Positions 24,304 through 33,028 of a stretch of DNA of 64,000 bases are shown one piece after another. Location: contig NZ_SMLB01000009.1 of the NCBI RefSeq assembly GCF_004349105.1, positions 116,410-180,409 of the forward strand, read 5' to 3'. Source of the stretch: Jiangella aurantiaca (GTDB taxonomy: Bacteria > Actinomycetota > Actinomycetes > Jiangellales > Jiangellaceae). The notes under the pieces were generated by a model. That model saw only the letters and a program-made list of their open reading frames with translations. It was not told the origin of the DNA and did not search any database. Within the stretch, counting starts at the first letter, position 1; each line of letters opens with the position of its first letter. The position numbers and the translations under genes were made by a program.

Positions 24304-25307
24304 CCGGTCGCGGCGTCGGCCGCCGCGGCTTCCTCCTCGCGGCGGCGGGTGCGGTGGCGGCGGTCGCGACCGCGTGTGGCGCGGACGAGCCGTCGGAGCC
24401 GCGCACCGGCCGCGTACTGCCGCGGCCGACCCCCAAGCAGCCGGCGGGTCCGGCACCGGAGCCCCCGTCATCGGTGCCGGACCTGCCGGTGGTGACACCC
24501 TGGCAGCCGGGGGGCAACGAGATCGCACCCGAGGTGAAAGTGGCCGCGGTCCGGGTGCTGGAGGCGCTCGGGACAGTGCCCGACGGCGTCGCTGTCACCC
24601 CCGCGGCCGACCGGCTCGCCGCCGCGGGCGCGCCGCCGGCGCTCGAGGGGGCCGCCGGGCCACTGCTCCCGCCCGCCGCGCCCGCCGTCGCGCAGCTCGT
24701 GTACCCGCAGTACGGCGGGCTGGAGCGCAGCACCGCGAGCATCATGGCGGTCGTCCGGCAGACCTGGGTCGACGGCGAGACGCTGCGGGACCGGGTCGTG
24801 ACGGCGGACGTCCGTCTGCGTCGCTCAGGCGGCGGGTGGACGGTCACCGAACTGCACCCCGTCGCGCCGGCGCCCGACGCGGCCGCCGCGCTGACCGGTC
24901 CGGCCGCCGAGCTCGCCGCGAGCGGGCGCGTCGAGCTGCCGGAGGCCGCCGTCGCCGACCTCGCCGCCGGCGCCGTCGACGCGCGCGTGGTCGCCGCGCT
25001 GTTGCGCCTGGCCGGGACCTACCAGCTGGCGGTGTCGGTGTTCCGGAGCGGCCATCCGGAGAACGTCTTCGGCACCGACCGCACCAGCAACCACACCCGC
25101 GGCCGGGCCGTCGACATCTGGGCGGTCGACGGCCGGCCGGTCGTGTCGATGGTCAAGGACGAGCCGTTCCTGCTCGACTTCCTGGCGGCGGTGCGGGCGA
25201 CCGGCAGCGACGAGATCGGCGGCCCGGTCGACCCGGACGGTCCCGGCGGTAAGCACTTCGCCGACGACCTGCACCGCGACCACGTCCACCTGGGCTTCGA
25301 GCGGTAA
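24300..25307 (+). CDS. secreted lipoprotein with M15-like peptidase domain
   Basis: The 335-residue protein starts with RRGFLLAAAGAVAAVATACG: a twin-arginine-like signal with a lipobox ending in Cys (~26). After a Pro-rich spacer comes a domain of unknown type. A C-terminal ~110-residue part then carries TSNHTRGRAVDIW (SxHxxGxAxD) and HRDHVHLGF (HxH), the zinc-binding set of M15 D-Ala-D-Ala carboxypeptidases (VanY/hedgehog fold). It would trim peptidoglycan stem peptides outside the membrane. The fold can also be non-catalytic, and the central domain is unassigned. The ATG overlaps the acetyltransferase stop. Confidence 0.7.
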   Translation: MTGRGVGRRGFLLAAAGAVAAVATACGADEPSEPRTGRVLPRPTPKQPAGPAPEPPSSVPDLPVVTPWQPGGNEIAPEVKVAAVRVLEALGTVPDGVAVTPAADRLAAAGAPPALEGAAGPLLPPAAPAVAQLVYPQYGGLERSTASIMAVVRQTWVDGETLRDRVVTADVRLRRSGGGWTVTELHPVAPAPDAAAALTGPAAELAASGRVELPEAAVADLAAGAVDARVVAALLRLAGTYQLAVSVFRSGHPENVFGTDRTSNHTRGRAVDIWAVDGRPVVSMVKDEPFLLDFLAAVRATGSDEIGGPVDPDGPGGKHFADDLHRDHVHLGFER

Positions 25308-25469
25308 CGTCGGAAGTTGCAGCCGCTACACCGGATGTCAGCGTGAGGCTCGGCACCATGACAGCGAAGGCCACGCGGATCTCGGCCCGCCTCGCGCTTG
25401 TATCTTGTACCTAAGTACGGGTTTACGCTCGACGCGTGGACGCTAGATGTCTGTGCGAGAGGAGCGCCT

Positions 25470-26375
25470 GTGACCGCACCGCTGGCAATCCTCGGTGTTC
25501 CCTCGGGGGCCGGCGCCTGTGGTGTCGGCCAGCACCAGACACCGGCTGCGATCCGCGCCGCAGGACTGATCGACTCACTTTCCGACGTCGGCTATGACGT
25601 CAGCGATCTCGGGGATTCCCCGGTGATTCCGTGGCGTCCCGACCGGACCAGGCCCCAGGCCCAGAACCTCGAAACCGTCGTGCACGTGGTACAGACCACG
25701 GCTACGCGAGTCGCCGATGCCCTCCACGAGCCAGACCGAGCAGTTCTCGTCCTGGGCGGCGACTGCACTGTGGGGATCGGCACGATCGCCGGAACCCAGC
25801 AAGTGCTCGGTGACATCGCCGTCGCCTACTTCGACCTGCATTCCGACCTCAACACACCTGCCACCGGGGCCGACGGAGCGTTGGACTGGATGGCACTCGC
25901 GCACATGCTGGCAATCCGCGGGACCGAACTCGCCCTGGCAAAGGCCACAGGGCGCGCCCCGCTGCTCCAACCCAGCCAGATCCTGTTGTTCGCGCACGAC
26001 ATGCGACACGCCACACGGTTCGAACGGGCTGAGATCGAACGATTGGGACTTGCCCGAACGGCGGTGGAGGATGTCCGCAGTGATCCCGCGCGCGCAGCGC
26101 GTCAAGCCCTGCAGCTGATCACCGCCCGGTCCGGACGCTACGCCATCCACCTCGACGTCGACGTTGTCGACTTCACCGACGCGCCACTCTCGGAGCACCC
26201 GTCCCGCAATGCCGGCCTGAAGCTCGACGAGATGCTCACCGCGCTGAAGATCCTCGCCTCCGGCCCCGGCCTGGCCGCGATCACCGTCGCCGAGCTCAAC
26301 CCCCACAACGCCGCCGCCGACCACGGACTACTCGAGCGCTTCGCCAGCTCCTTCGCCAAGGCGATCAGCCGGTAA
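25470..26375 (+). CDS. arginase/agmatinase-family protein
   Basis: The 301-residue protein is a ureohydrolase-fold enzyme that would use a dinuclear Mn centre. LVLGGDCTVGIG stands where the family has GGDHS, so the first metal-binding His is replaced by Cys. VAYFDLHSDLN (DxHxD) and IHLDVDVVDFTDAP (DxDxxD) are canonical. ITVAELNPHN near the end matches the family's E-x-NP motif. Members hydrolyse arginine, agmatine, guanidinobutyrate or formiminoglutamate; the Cys variant makes the activity uncertain. The GTG start follows AGAGGAG by 6 bp. Codon use looks less G/C-extreme than the neighbours, hinting at later acquisition. Confidence 0.8.
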   Translation: MTAPLAILGVPSGAGACGVGQHQTPAAIRAAGLIDSLSDVGYDVSDLGDSPVIPWRPDRTRPQAQNLETVVHVVQTTATRVADALHEPDRAVLVLGGDCTVGIGTIAGTQQVLGDIAVAYFDLHSDLNTPATGADGALDWMALAHMLAIRGTELALAKATGRAPLLQPSQILLFAHDMRHATRFERAEIERLGLARTAVEDVRSDPARAARQALQLITARSGRYAIHLDVDVVDFTDAPLSEHPSRNAGLKLDEMLTALKILASGPGLAAITVAELNPHNAAADHGLLERFASSFAKAISR

Positions 26376-26445
26376 CCAACGGTGCAAGGCGCCCAGCCAG
26401 CCACCACCACGACACCGACCGCCGTCCGGCCACCGACTGACGGGG

Positions 26446-27282
26446 TCAGGGCCGGCCGGCGCCCGGCGCGGGCGCCGGGTACGCGACCAGCCGCCCGGTG
26501 GGCTCGGGCGGCGGCGGGCCGTCCCACTGCTGGCCGACGACGTACAGGCGCGGGTCGTCGCCGCGGCTGAGGGCGCAGGCGAACGCACCGCGGTCGAACT
26601 CGACCGTCGCCAGGACCTCACCGCCCTCGCGGACGCGCACGCAGTGCCGGTTGGCGACGTCGGCGTACCAGACCGCGCCCTCGGCGTCGACGCAGATGCC
26701 GTCCGGGTGGTCGCCGGGGGTGTCCGCCCACACCCGCCGGTCGCTGAGCCCGCCGTCGGCGCCTATGGAGAACGCGGTGAGCCGGTTCGCGTACGACTCC
26801 GCGACGATGAGCGTGCCGCCGTCGGCGGTGATGGCCATCCCGTTCGGGAAGGCGAGGTCGCCGGCGACGTGGTCGACGCGGCCGTCCGGCGTGACCCGGA
26901 CGACCAGGCCCGGGGCGAACTCGCCGGCGGGGAAGTCGAAGCCGATGCCGTTGACGTAGGCGTCGCCGCCGTCGCTGACCACGATGTCGTTCCACGGGTG
27001 CTCCGAGAACGCGGCGAGGTCGGCGTGCGGGACCAGCGACCCGTCCGGCTCGCGGCGCAGCAGCCGGCGCTGCGCGGAGTCGACCACCAGTAGCCGGCCG
27101 TCGGGCAGGAAGTCGATGCACATCGGGAACGACTCGACCGTCGCCATCACCTCGTGGCGGCCGTCGTCGTCGACCGCGACGACCTGGTGGGCGCCCCAGT
27201 CGGAGAACCACAGCCGTCCGTCGTGCCAGCGCGGCGACTCGCCGAACACGATCCCGTCCATCAGCACGTGCGGTGCGCTCAT
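26446..27282 (-). CDS. SMP-30/gluconolactonase/LRE-family lactonase
   Basis: A 278-residue six-bladed beta-propeller. FGESPRWHDGRLWFSDWG at the N-terminus carries the metal-binding Glu. PWNDIVVSDGGDAYVNGIGFD and GDLAFPNGMAITADG contain conserved Asn residues, and GDHPDGICVDAEGAVWYADV the Asp. These four ligands bind one divalent cation in SMP-30-type lactonases, which open sugar lactones such as gluconolactone. GAGGAGGG lies before the ATG. The substrate is inferred only; gluconokinase 2.5 kb away could be part of the same gluconate route but is not linked in an operon. Confidence 0.88.
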   Translation of the reverse strand: MSAPHVLMDGIVFGESPRWHDGRLWFSDWGAHQVVAVDDDGRHEVMATVESFPMCIDFLPDGRLLVVDSAQRRLLRREPDGSLVPHADLAAFSEHPWNDIVVSDGGDAYVNGIGFDFPAGEFAPGLVVRVTPDGRVDHVAGDLAFPNGMAITADGGTLIVAESYANRLTAFSIGADGGLSDRRVWADTPGDHPDGICVDAEGAVWYADVANRHCVRVREGGEVLATVEFDRGAFACALSRGDDPRLYVVGQQWDGPPPPEPTGRLVAYPAPAPGAGRP

Positions 27283-27334
27283 GTCTGTCCCTCCTCTTCG
27301 GTTCGGCGGGTTAGACCACGGAGAGCACGGGAAC

Positions 27335-27586
27335 TCATCGCGGCGTCCGGTTGCGACGGTCGAGGCGGCGTAGACGGCGCGGGCCGTGCACGGCCAGGGC
27401 CGGTTCGACCAGGATCCACTCGCCGAAGCGGTAGTCTGCGCCCCAGACCAGCCGGCGGGCCAGTTCCGGATGGTCCCGATGCAGATGGGCGCGGCGGCGG
27501 GACGCCCGCCAGTGCTCGTGCTCACCCCGGAGCAGAACCGCGCCGACGGCGCCGGAACACGAGGACGGCGTCGGCGGCAGCGTCAT
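27335..27586 (-). CDS. small hypothetical protein
   Basis: An 83-residue frame on the reverse strand, ending 52 bp before the lactonase start. Its third codon positions are strongly G/C-biased, as in real genes here. The C-terminal half (RDHPELARRLVWGADYRFGEWILVEPALAVHGP) has an ordered, non-low-complexity composition. I do not recognise a family. It may be the first gene of a two-gene unit with the lactonase, since a terminator separates it from the hydrolase upstream. The start at MTLPPTPSS is tentative. Confidence 0.45.
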   Translation of the reverse strand: MTLPPTPSSCSGAVGAVLLRGEHEHWRASRRRAHLHRDHPELARRLVWGADYRFGEWILVEPALAVHGPRRLRRLDRRNRTPR

Positions 27587-27612
27587 GCCCCGAGCCCATG
27601 GACCGAACACGC

Positions 27613-27653
27613 GACGAAGGGCGGCCGGACCCCGGGCCCGGCCGCCCCTCGTC
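27613..27653 (-). terminator. terminator of the alpha/beta hydrolase gene
   Basis: A 16-bp stem with one mismatch (27613-27628 with 27638-27653; core GGGCGGCCGG/CCGGCCGCCC) and a 9-nt loop begins 6 bp after the hydrolase stop codon. Confidence 0.75.
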
Positions 27654-27659
27654 GGCGAC

Positions 27660-28526
<867 letters not shown>

Positions 28527-28531
28527 CTAAC

Positions 28532-28572
28532 CGGTTCCGTTGTCTGTGGCGGTTACAAGTCAGATGGAACCG
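28532..28572. promoter_or_regulatory. inverted repeat in the hydrolase/CGNR divergent promoter
   Basis: CGGTTCC (28532-28538) and GGAACCG (28566-28572) form an inverted repeat 27 bp apart in an A+T-richer patch between the two divergent starts. A binding site for the CGNR protein is plausible but inferred. Confidence 0.35.
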
Positions 28573-28638
28573 TAGCTATTCCAACCCGTCAAGTGTCGCG
28601 ATGGAGTTAGAATGAGAGGCGACCGGGAAGGAACGACG

Positions 28639-29148
28639 ATGACACCGCTGCTGCTCGATCTGGTGAACTCGCGCATCGTCTACCCCGACGGGCCGCACGA
28701 CGAGCTCGCCGACGACGCCGCCGCACGGGCGTGGCTGCGCGAGCGCGGCGTCGAGGGGACGCGCGAGGAGATCGCCGACGCCCGCACGGTGCGGCCGGTG
28801 CTGGCCGCCGTCATCCGGGGCGAGGAGCCCGCAGACGCGCTGGCGCCATGGGTCGACGTCATGCACCGGCGGGCCCGGCTGACCCGCGACGGGTTGCGGT
28901 GGCAGGACGACGTCCCGGCCGGTCGCCGGGTGGGTGTGCGCGCCATCGAGGAGTGGGCCGCACTGCAGGGCCCCGACGGGTCGCGCATCCGGCCCTGCGC
29001 CGATCCCGACTGCCAGCACTTCCTCGTCGACCACAGCCGCGCGAACGCCCGCAAGTGGCATTCGATGGAGATCTGCGGCAACCGCGCCAAGGCCCGGCGC
29101 CACTACGCGCGGTCGAAGGAGAAGGGCGGCGCCGGCTCGGCGCAGTGA
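28639..29148 (+). CDS. CGNR zinc-finger regulator (ABATE domain)
   Basis: The 169-residue protein has an N-terminal ABATE-type domain (LLLDLVNSRIVYPDGPHDELAD and a helical stretch). The C-terminal zinc finger is RPCADPDCQHFLVDHSRANARKWHSMEICGNRAKARRHYAR: C-x4-C, then the CGNR motif. This architecture is a stress- or ligand-responsive transcription factor group abundant in actinomycetes. GGAAGGA lies before the ATG. It is probably the regulator of the divergent hydrolase; the ligand is unknown. Confidence 0.85.
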   Translation: MTPLLLDLVNSRIVYPDGPHDELADDAAARAWLRERGVEGTREEIADARTVRPVLAAVIRGEEPADALAPWVDVMHRRARLTRDGLRWQDDVPAGRRVGVRAIEEWAALQGPDGSRIRPCADPDCQHFLVDHSRANARKWHSMEICGNRAKARRHYARSKEKGGAGSAQ

Positions 29149-29156
29149 CGGTTGCC

Positions 29157-29283
29157 CGGTGAGATCTCACCGCGATCCGGCGCACGTCACGACGTTTTCT
29201 GGAGCATCACTACGCCTGCAATCGTGTCGACGCTCGAGAAATCCTCGTGATGGCCCCGCCCAACGATCACGGGGTGAGCGTCG
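29157..29283. terminator. convergent intergenic region with palindrome and hairpin
   Basis: CGGTGAGATCTCACCG (29157-29172) is a perfect 16-bp palindrome just past the CGNR stop. A second hairpin, CCTCGTGAT (29243-29251) against ATCACGGGG (29266-29274) with one mismatch, stands next to the VOC stop. Both probably serve termination of the convergent genes. Confidence 0.5.
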
Positions 29284-29688
29284 TCAGTCGCCGAGCTCGG
29301 TGAAAAGCGTCAGCTGCAGCCCGCCGGGAGCGTCCAGGCGCGCGTTGAGCGAGTTCCACGGCGTGCGGGTCGGCTCGGCGAGTACCTCGGCGCCGCCGTC
29401 GGCCAGTCGCCGGGTCGTCGCCGTGGAGTCGTCGACCTCCAGGGCGACGCGGACGTGACCGGCCACGCGCCGGCCGACCTCGACGCGGTCGATGAACTCG
29501 GCCTGGGACTGGTCGACGATCTCGATGGTGGCCCGGCCGGCGCCGAGCAGGATCACGCGGCCGTCGGGCGAGGAGAAGTCGGCCAGCTCGGGCAGGCCCA
29601 GTACGTCGCGGTAGAAGCGGACGGCCTCGTCGTGGTCGGGGACGGTCACGACGAGCCGCAGCTCGCGCACCGGCGCGGAGTCGGTCAT
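29284..29688 (-). CDS. VOC family protein
   Basis: A 134-residue single VOC unit: RELRLVVTVPDHDEAVRFYRDVLGLPEL at the N-terminus, VRVALEVDDSTATTRRLADGGAEVL in the middle and SLNARLDAPGGLQLTLFTEL at the end. The layout fits glyoxalase-like or antibiotic-binding proteins. The usual metal His of the first module is a Val here (RLVVTV) and the C-terminal Glu is a Gln (LQLTLF), so a metal-dependent glyoxalase activity is doubtful. The substrate is unknown and no operon partner is evident. Confidence 0.8.
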   Translation of the reverse strand: MTDSAPVRELRLVVTVPDHDEAVRFYRDVLGLPELADFSSPDGRVILLGAGRATIEIVDQSQAEFIDRVEVGRRVAGHVRVALEVDDSTATTRRLADGGAEVLAEPTRTPWNSLNARLDAPGGLQLTLFTELGD

Positions 29689-29732
29689 GCTCCCAGTCTG
29701 GACGCCCCCGACGCCGCCGGCCAGGGCGTGTG

Positions 29733-30272
29733 ATGCTGGACCACGTGACCCTCCCGCCCCATATCGTTGTCATGGGCGTGTCCGGCTCCGGCAAGACGAC
29801 TATCGCCACCCGGCTCGCCGACCAGCTCGGCCGGCCGTTCGCCGAGGCCGACGACATGCACCCGCCGGCCAACGTCGCCAAGATGTCGGCCGGCACGCCG
29901 CTCACCGACGAGGATCGGATGCCGTGGCTGGCCACTGTGCGTGACTGGCTCACCGCGCAGGCCGAGCAGGGCCGCAGCGCCGTCGTCACCTGTTCCGCCC
30001 TGCGCCGGGTCTACCGCGACGTGCTCCGCGGGGCCGCCGGCGGCGTGACGTTCGTGCATCTCCACGGCGACGCCGCACTCCTCGCCGAGCGCATGAAGCG
30101 GCGGAAGGGCCACTTCATGCCGGCCAGCCTGCTGCAGTCGCAGCTCGACACGCTGGAGCCCCTGGAGCCGGACGAGTACGGCGTGCGGGTGCCGATCGAC
30201 GGCACACCTGACGACATCGTGGCCGAGGCGCTGCGCCGGCTCGGCGCGGAGGTGCACGGTCACGCGGAGTGA
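29733..30272 (+). CDS. gntK: gluconokinase
   Basis: The 179-residue P-loop kinase phosphorylates gluconate to 6-phosphogluconate. The Walker A is MGVSGSGKTTIATRLA. FAEADDMHPPANVAKMSAGTPLTDEDRMPWL is the gluconokinase-specific substrate loop. VVTCSALRRVYRDVLR and FVHLHGDAALLAERMKRRKGHFMPASLLQSQLDTLE complete the lid and C-terminal family motifs. It stands alone here, without a gluconate permease or GntR regulator. The ATG at 29733 directly follows a GTG; a slightly shorter protein from GTG 29745 is possible. Confidence 0.93.
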   Translation: MLDHVTLPPHIVVMGVSGSGKTTIATRLADQLGRPFAEADDMHPPANVAKMSAGTPLTDEDRMPWLATVRDWLTAQAEQGRSAVVTCSALRRVYRDVLRGAAGGVTFVHLHGDAALLAERMKRRKGHFMPASLLQSQLDTLEPLEPDEYGVRVPIDGTPDDIVAEALRRLGAEVHGHAE

Positions 30273-30535
30273 TGTGACCCCGGCCTCGGTTTCAGCCGTG
30301 GGACGAACCGGGTATACCGGGTCGGCGGGCAGGGCGCGGCGGGTCGTGGTCTCCGCTCGCGGGGGTGGCGGAGAAACGTCGCTGCGCCGTGCCCGTCCCC
30401 GGGCGGGCCGCAGCGGCGGCGACCCGCCGGGCGGGAGCCGGCGGTGACGGGCCTCCCCGGAACTCCATGGCGGTCCCGGCCGTCTTCCCATTGGCACAAG
30501 GGACCCGAACCGCGCAACGTACCATCGAAGACGTC

Positions 30536-33028
30536 ATGAGCACGGAACCCGAACCTGAGAATCCCGACACCACTGACTCCGAGGGCCGCCCCGACCGGGG
30601 CGGCGCCCGTTATCGAGCCGGCCGCCAGAAGCGAACCGGCTGGCGACGCGTCGTCAACTGGAAGGTGTTCGGCTTCACCGTGCTCGGCATGTTCCTGCTG
30701 GGCGCGGGCGCCATCGGGGTCGCGTTCGCCGTGATCGACGTGCCCGAGCCGAACGACTTCTCCACGTCCGAGACCACCATCGTCTACTGGGACGACGGCG
30801 AGACCGAGCTGGGCCGGTTCAGCGCCGAGAACCGCGAGATCGTCGACATCGAGGAGATCCCGCAGACGCTTCAGCAGGCCGTCGTGGCCGCCGAGGACCG
30901 CAGCTTCTACGAGAACTCCGGGTTCTCGCTCACCGGCATGGCCCGAGCCGGGTGGGACGCCTTGCGCGGCGAGTCGAGCGCCGGCGGCGGGTCCACGATC
31001 ACCCAGCAGTACGTCAAGAACTACTACCTCACGCAGGATCGCTCCTACACCCGCAAGCTGCGTGAGCTCGTCATCTCGGTGAAGATCGACCAGGACGTCG
31101 ACAAGGACCAGATCCTGGCCGACTACCTCAACACCATCTGGTTCGGCCGCGGCACGTACGGCGTGCAGACGGCCTCGCGCTCCTACTTCGGCGTCGACGT
31201 CGCCGACCTCGACCTCGCGCAGAGCGCCGCGCTGGCCGCCATCCTGCGCTCGCCGACGAGGTACGACCCCACGCTCGGCCCCGAGAACGCGGAACGGTTC
31301 GCGCAACGGTTCCAGTACGTCCTCGACGGTATGGTCGTCACCGGCGCCATCGACCAGGCCACCGCCGACGCCACCGTGCCGCCGGAGATCCTTCCCGAGA
31401 AGCAGGTCAACCGCTACGGCGGGCCCAACGGCTACCTGCTGGCGATGGTGCGCGACGAGCTCTTCGCGATGGGCTACGACGAGCAGGAGATCGAGACCGG
31501 CGGCCTGCGCGTCACATCGACGTTCAACACCCAGGCGCAGTCGGCCGCCATCCAGGCGATCCAGGACGAGCGGCCCACCGAAGATGCCGACGGCGTGCGC
31601 ATCGGCCTCGCGGCGGTGCGGCCCGGCGACGGCGCCGTCGTCGCAGTCTACGGCGGGCCCGACGCCGTCGAACAGAGTTACAACGACGCCGTCGACGCCA
31701 TTCCACAAGCCGGGTCGACGGTGAAGCCGTTCGTGCTCGCCGCGGCGCTGGAGAACGGCTATTCGCTGCGCAGCACGTTCTGGGGCAACTCGCCGTTCGA
31801 CCCGCCGGAACTCGGTCCGCCGGTCAACAACCAGGGCAACGAGGACTACGGCCGCAACGTCAGCCTGGAACGGGCGATGGAACGCTCCATCAACACCGCG
31901 TTCGTCGACGTCGCCATGGAGATGGGGCCCGACAAGGTCGTCGACTCGCTCGTCCGGGCCGGCTTCCCCGACGACGAGCAGCTGCAGGCGAACCTGAACC
32001 CCCGTGTCGCCATCGGCATCGGCGGCGTCTCGGCGCTGAACATGGCCAACTCCTACGCCACGCTGGCGTCTCGGGGCACGCACACCGGCACGCACACCGT
32101 CCAGCAGATCGTCGATCGCGACGGCGCGGTCGCCTACGAGCACCAGGCGGCCGGAGAGCAGGTGTTCGAGGAGGACGTCATGGACGACGTCACGTACTCG
32201 CTCACCGAGACCGTCGACAACGGCACTGCCGAGGCCGCGCAGGACCTCGACCGCCCGGTGGCGGCGAAGACCGGTACGCACGACGACCTCACCGCGTGGT
32301 TCAGCGGGTACACCCCGCAGCTGGCCGCCTCGGTCGTCTACTTCCGCGGCGACGGCACCCAGTCGCTGGACGGCGTCGGCGGCATGGACCACTTCAGCGG
32401 CGGCGCCTACCCGGGCCGCACCTGGACGGCGTTCATGCAGGGCGCGCTCGAGGGCATGCCCGAGGAGGACTTCCCGGAGGCCGCGAACATCCGCGAAGAG
32501 AACGACAACGGCGGTGGCGGCGGCAACGACCGTCCTGACCGCCCCGACCGGCCGGACCGTCCGAACGACGACGACGAGAACGACGACGGCGGCGACGAGG
32601 GCGGCCAGGGCGACGAGGGCGAGGAGACGCCGCCGAGCGACGAGAGCGGCGAGCAGCCGGGTGGCGAGGAGACCGGCGGCGACGAGTCCGGTGCCACGGA
32701 GTCGGGCGAGGAGACCGGCGGCGACGAAACTGGCGCGACCGAGTCGGGCGAGGAGACCGGCGGCGACGAATCCGGCGCGACCGAGGTCGGCACCGAGTGG
32801 GGTGGCACCGACACCGGCGGGACGGAGACCGGTGACACCGGTGACACCTCCGGCGACACCGGGACCGAGACCGGCGACACGTCCGGTACCGAGACCGGGG
32901 ACACCGGAACCGACTCGGGGACCGACACCGGGACCCCGGCGCCGAACGGACGCGCCGCCCAGGCCGCGGTCCTGGTGCTCGGCGCCGGTGCGCTCGCCTT
33001 CGGCAGGGTCAGCCGGCGGCGTCGATGA
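30536..33028 (+). CDS. class A penicillin-binding protein with acidic repeat tail
   Basis: The 830-residue bifunctional enzyme polymerises glycan strands and cross-links peptides. One N-terminal helix (VFGFTVLGMFLLGAGAIGVAF) anchors it. The GT51 domain has AAEDRSFYENSGF (catalytic Glu ~120) and GGSTITQQ. The transpeptidase has STVK (Ser394), SIN (451-453) and KTGT (578-581). From ~655 a 170-residue tail is unusual: RPDRPDRPDRP, acidic Asp/Glu/Gly stretches, three 14-residue repeats GEETGGDESGATES, Thr/Gly/Asp repeats, then a second hydrophobic segment (AAVLVLGAGALAFG) ending in RRRR. That end resembles a surface-anchor signal without LPXTG. The C-terminus overlaps the convergent reductase gene by 20 bp. 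Confidence 0.92.
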   Translation: MSTEPEPENPDTTDSEGRPDRGGARYRAGRQKRTGWRRVVNWKVFGFTVLGMFLLGAGAIGVAFAVIDVPEPNDFSTSETTIVYWDDGETELGRFSAENREIVDIEEIPQTLQQAVVAAEDRSFYENSGFSLTGMARAGWDALRGESSAGGGSTITQQYVKNYYLTQDRSYTRKLRELVISVKIDQDVDKDQILADYLNTIWFGRGTYGVQTASRSYFGVDVADLDLAQSAALAAILRSPTRYDPTLGPENAERFAQRFQYVLDGMVVTGAIDQATADATVPPEILPEKQVNRYGGPNGYLLAMVRDELFAMGYDEQEIETGGLRVTSTFNTQAQSAAIQAIQDERPTEDADGVRIGLAAVRPGDGAVVAVYGGPDAVEQSYNDAVDAIPQAGSTVKPFVLAAALENGYSLRSTFWGNSPFDPPELGPPVNNQGNEDYGRNVSLERAMERSINTAFVDVAMEMGPDKVVDSLVRAGFPDDEQLQANLNPRVAIGIGGVSALNMANSYATLASRGTHTGTHTVQQIVDRDGAVAYEHQAAGEQVFEEDVMDDVTYSLTETVDNGTAEAAQDLDRPVAAKTGTHDDLTAWFSGYTPQLAASVVYFRGDGTQSLDGVGGMDHFSGGAYPGRTWTAFMQGALEGMPEEDFPEAANIREENDNGGGGGNDRPDRPDRPDRPNDDDENDDGGDEGGQGDEGEETPPSDESGEQPGGEETGGDESGATESGEETGGDETGATESGEETGGDESGATEVGTEWGGTDTGGTETGDTGDTSGDTGTETGDTSGTETGDTGTDSGTDTGTPAPNGRAAQAAVLVLGAGALAFGRVSRRRR
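32663..32788 (+). repeat. three 42-bp in-frame tandem repeats in the PBP tail
   Basis: Three consecutive 42-bp units encode GEETGGDESGATES with small changes. They belong to a longer acidic low-complexity tail that could lengthen or shorten by recombination. Confidence 0.85.
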
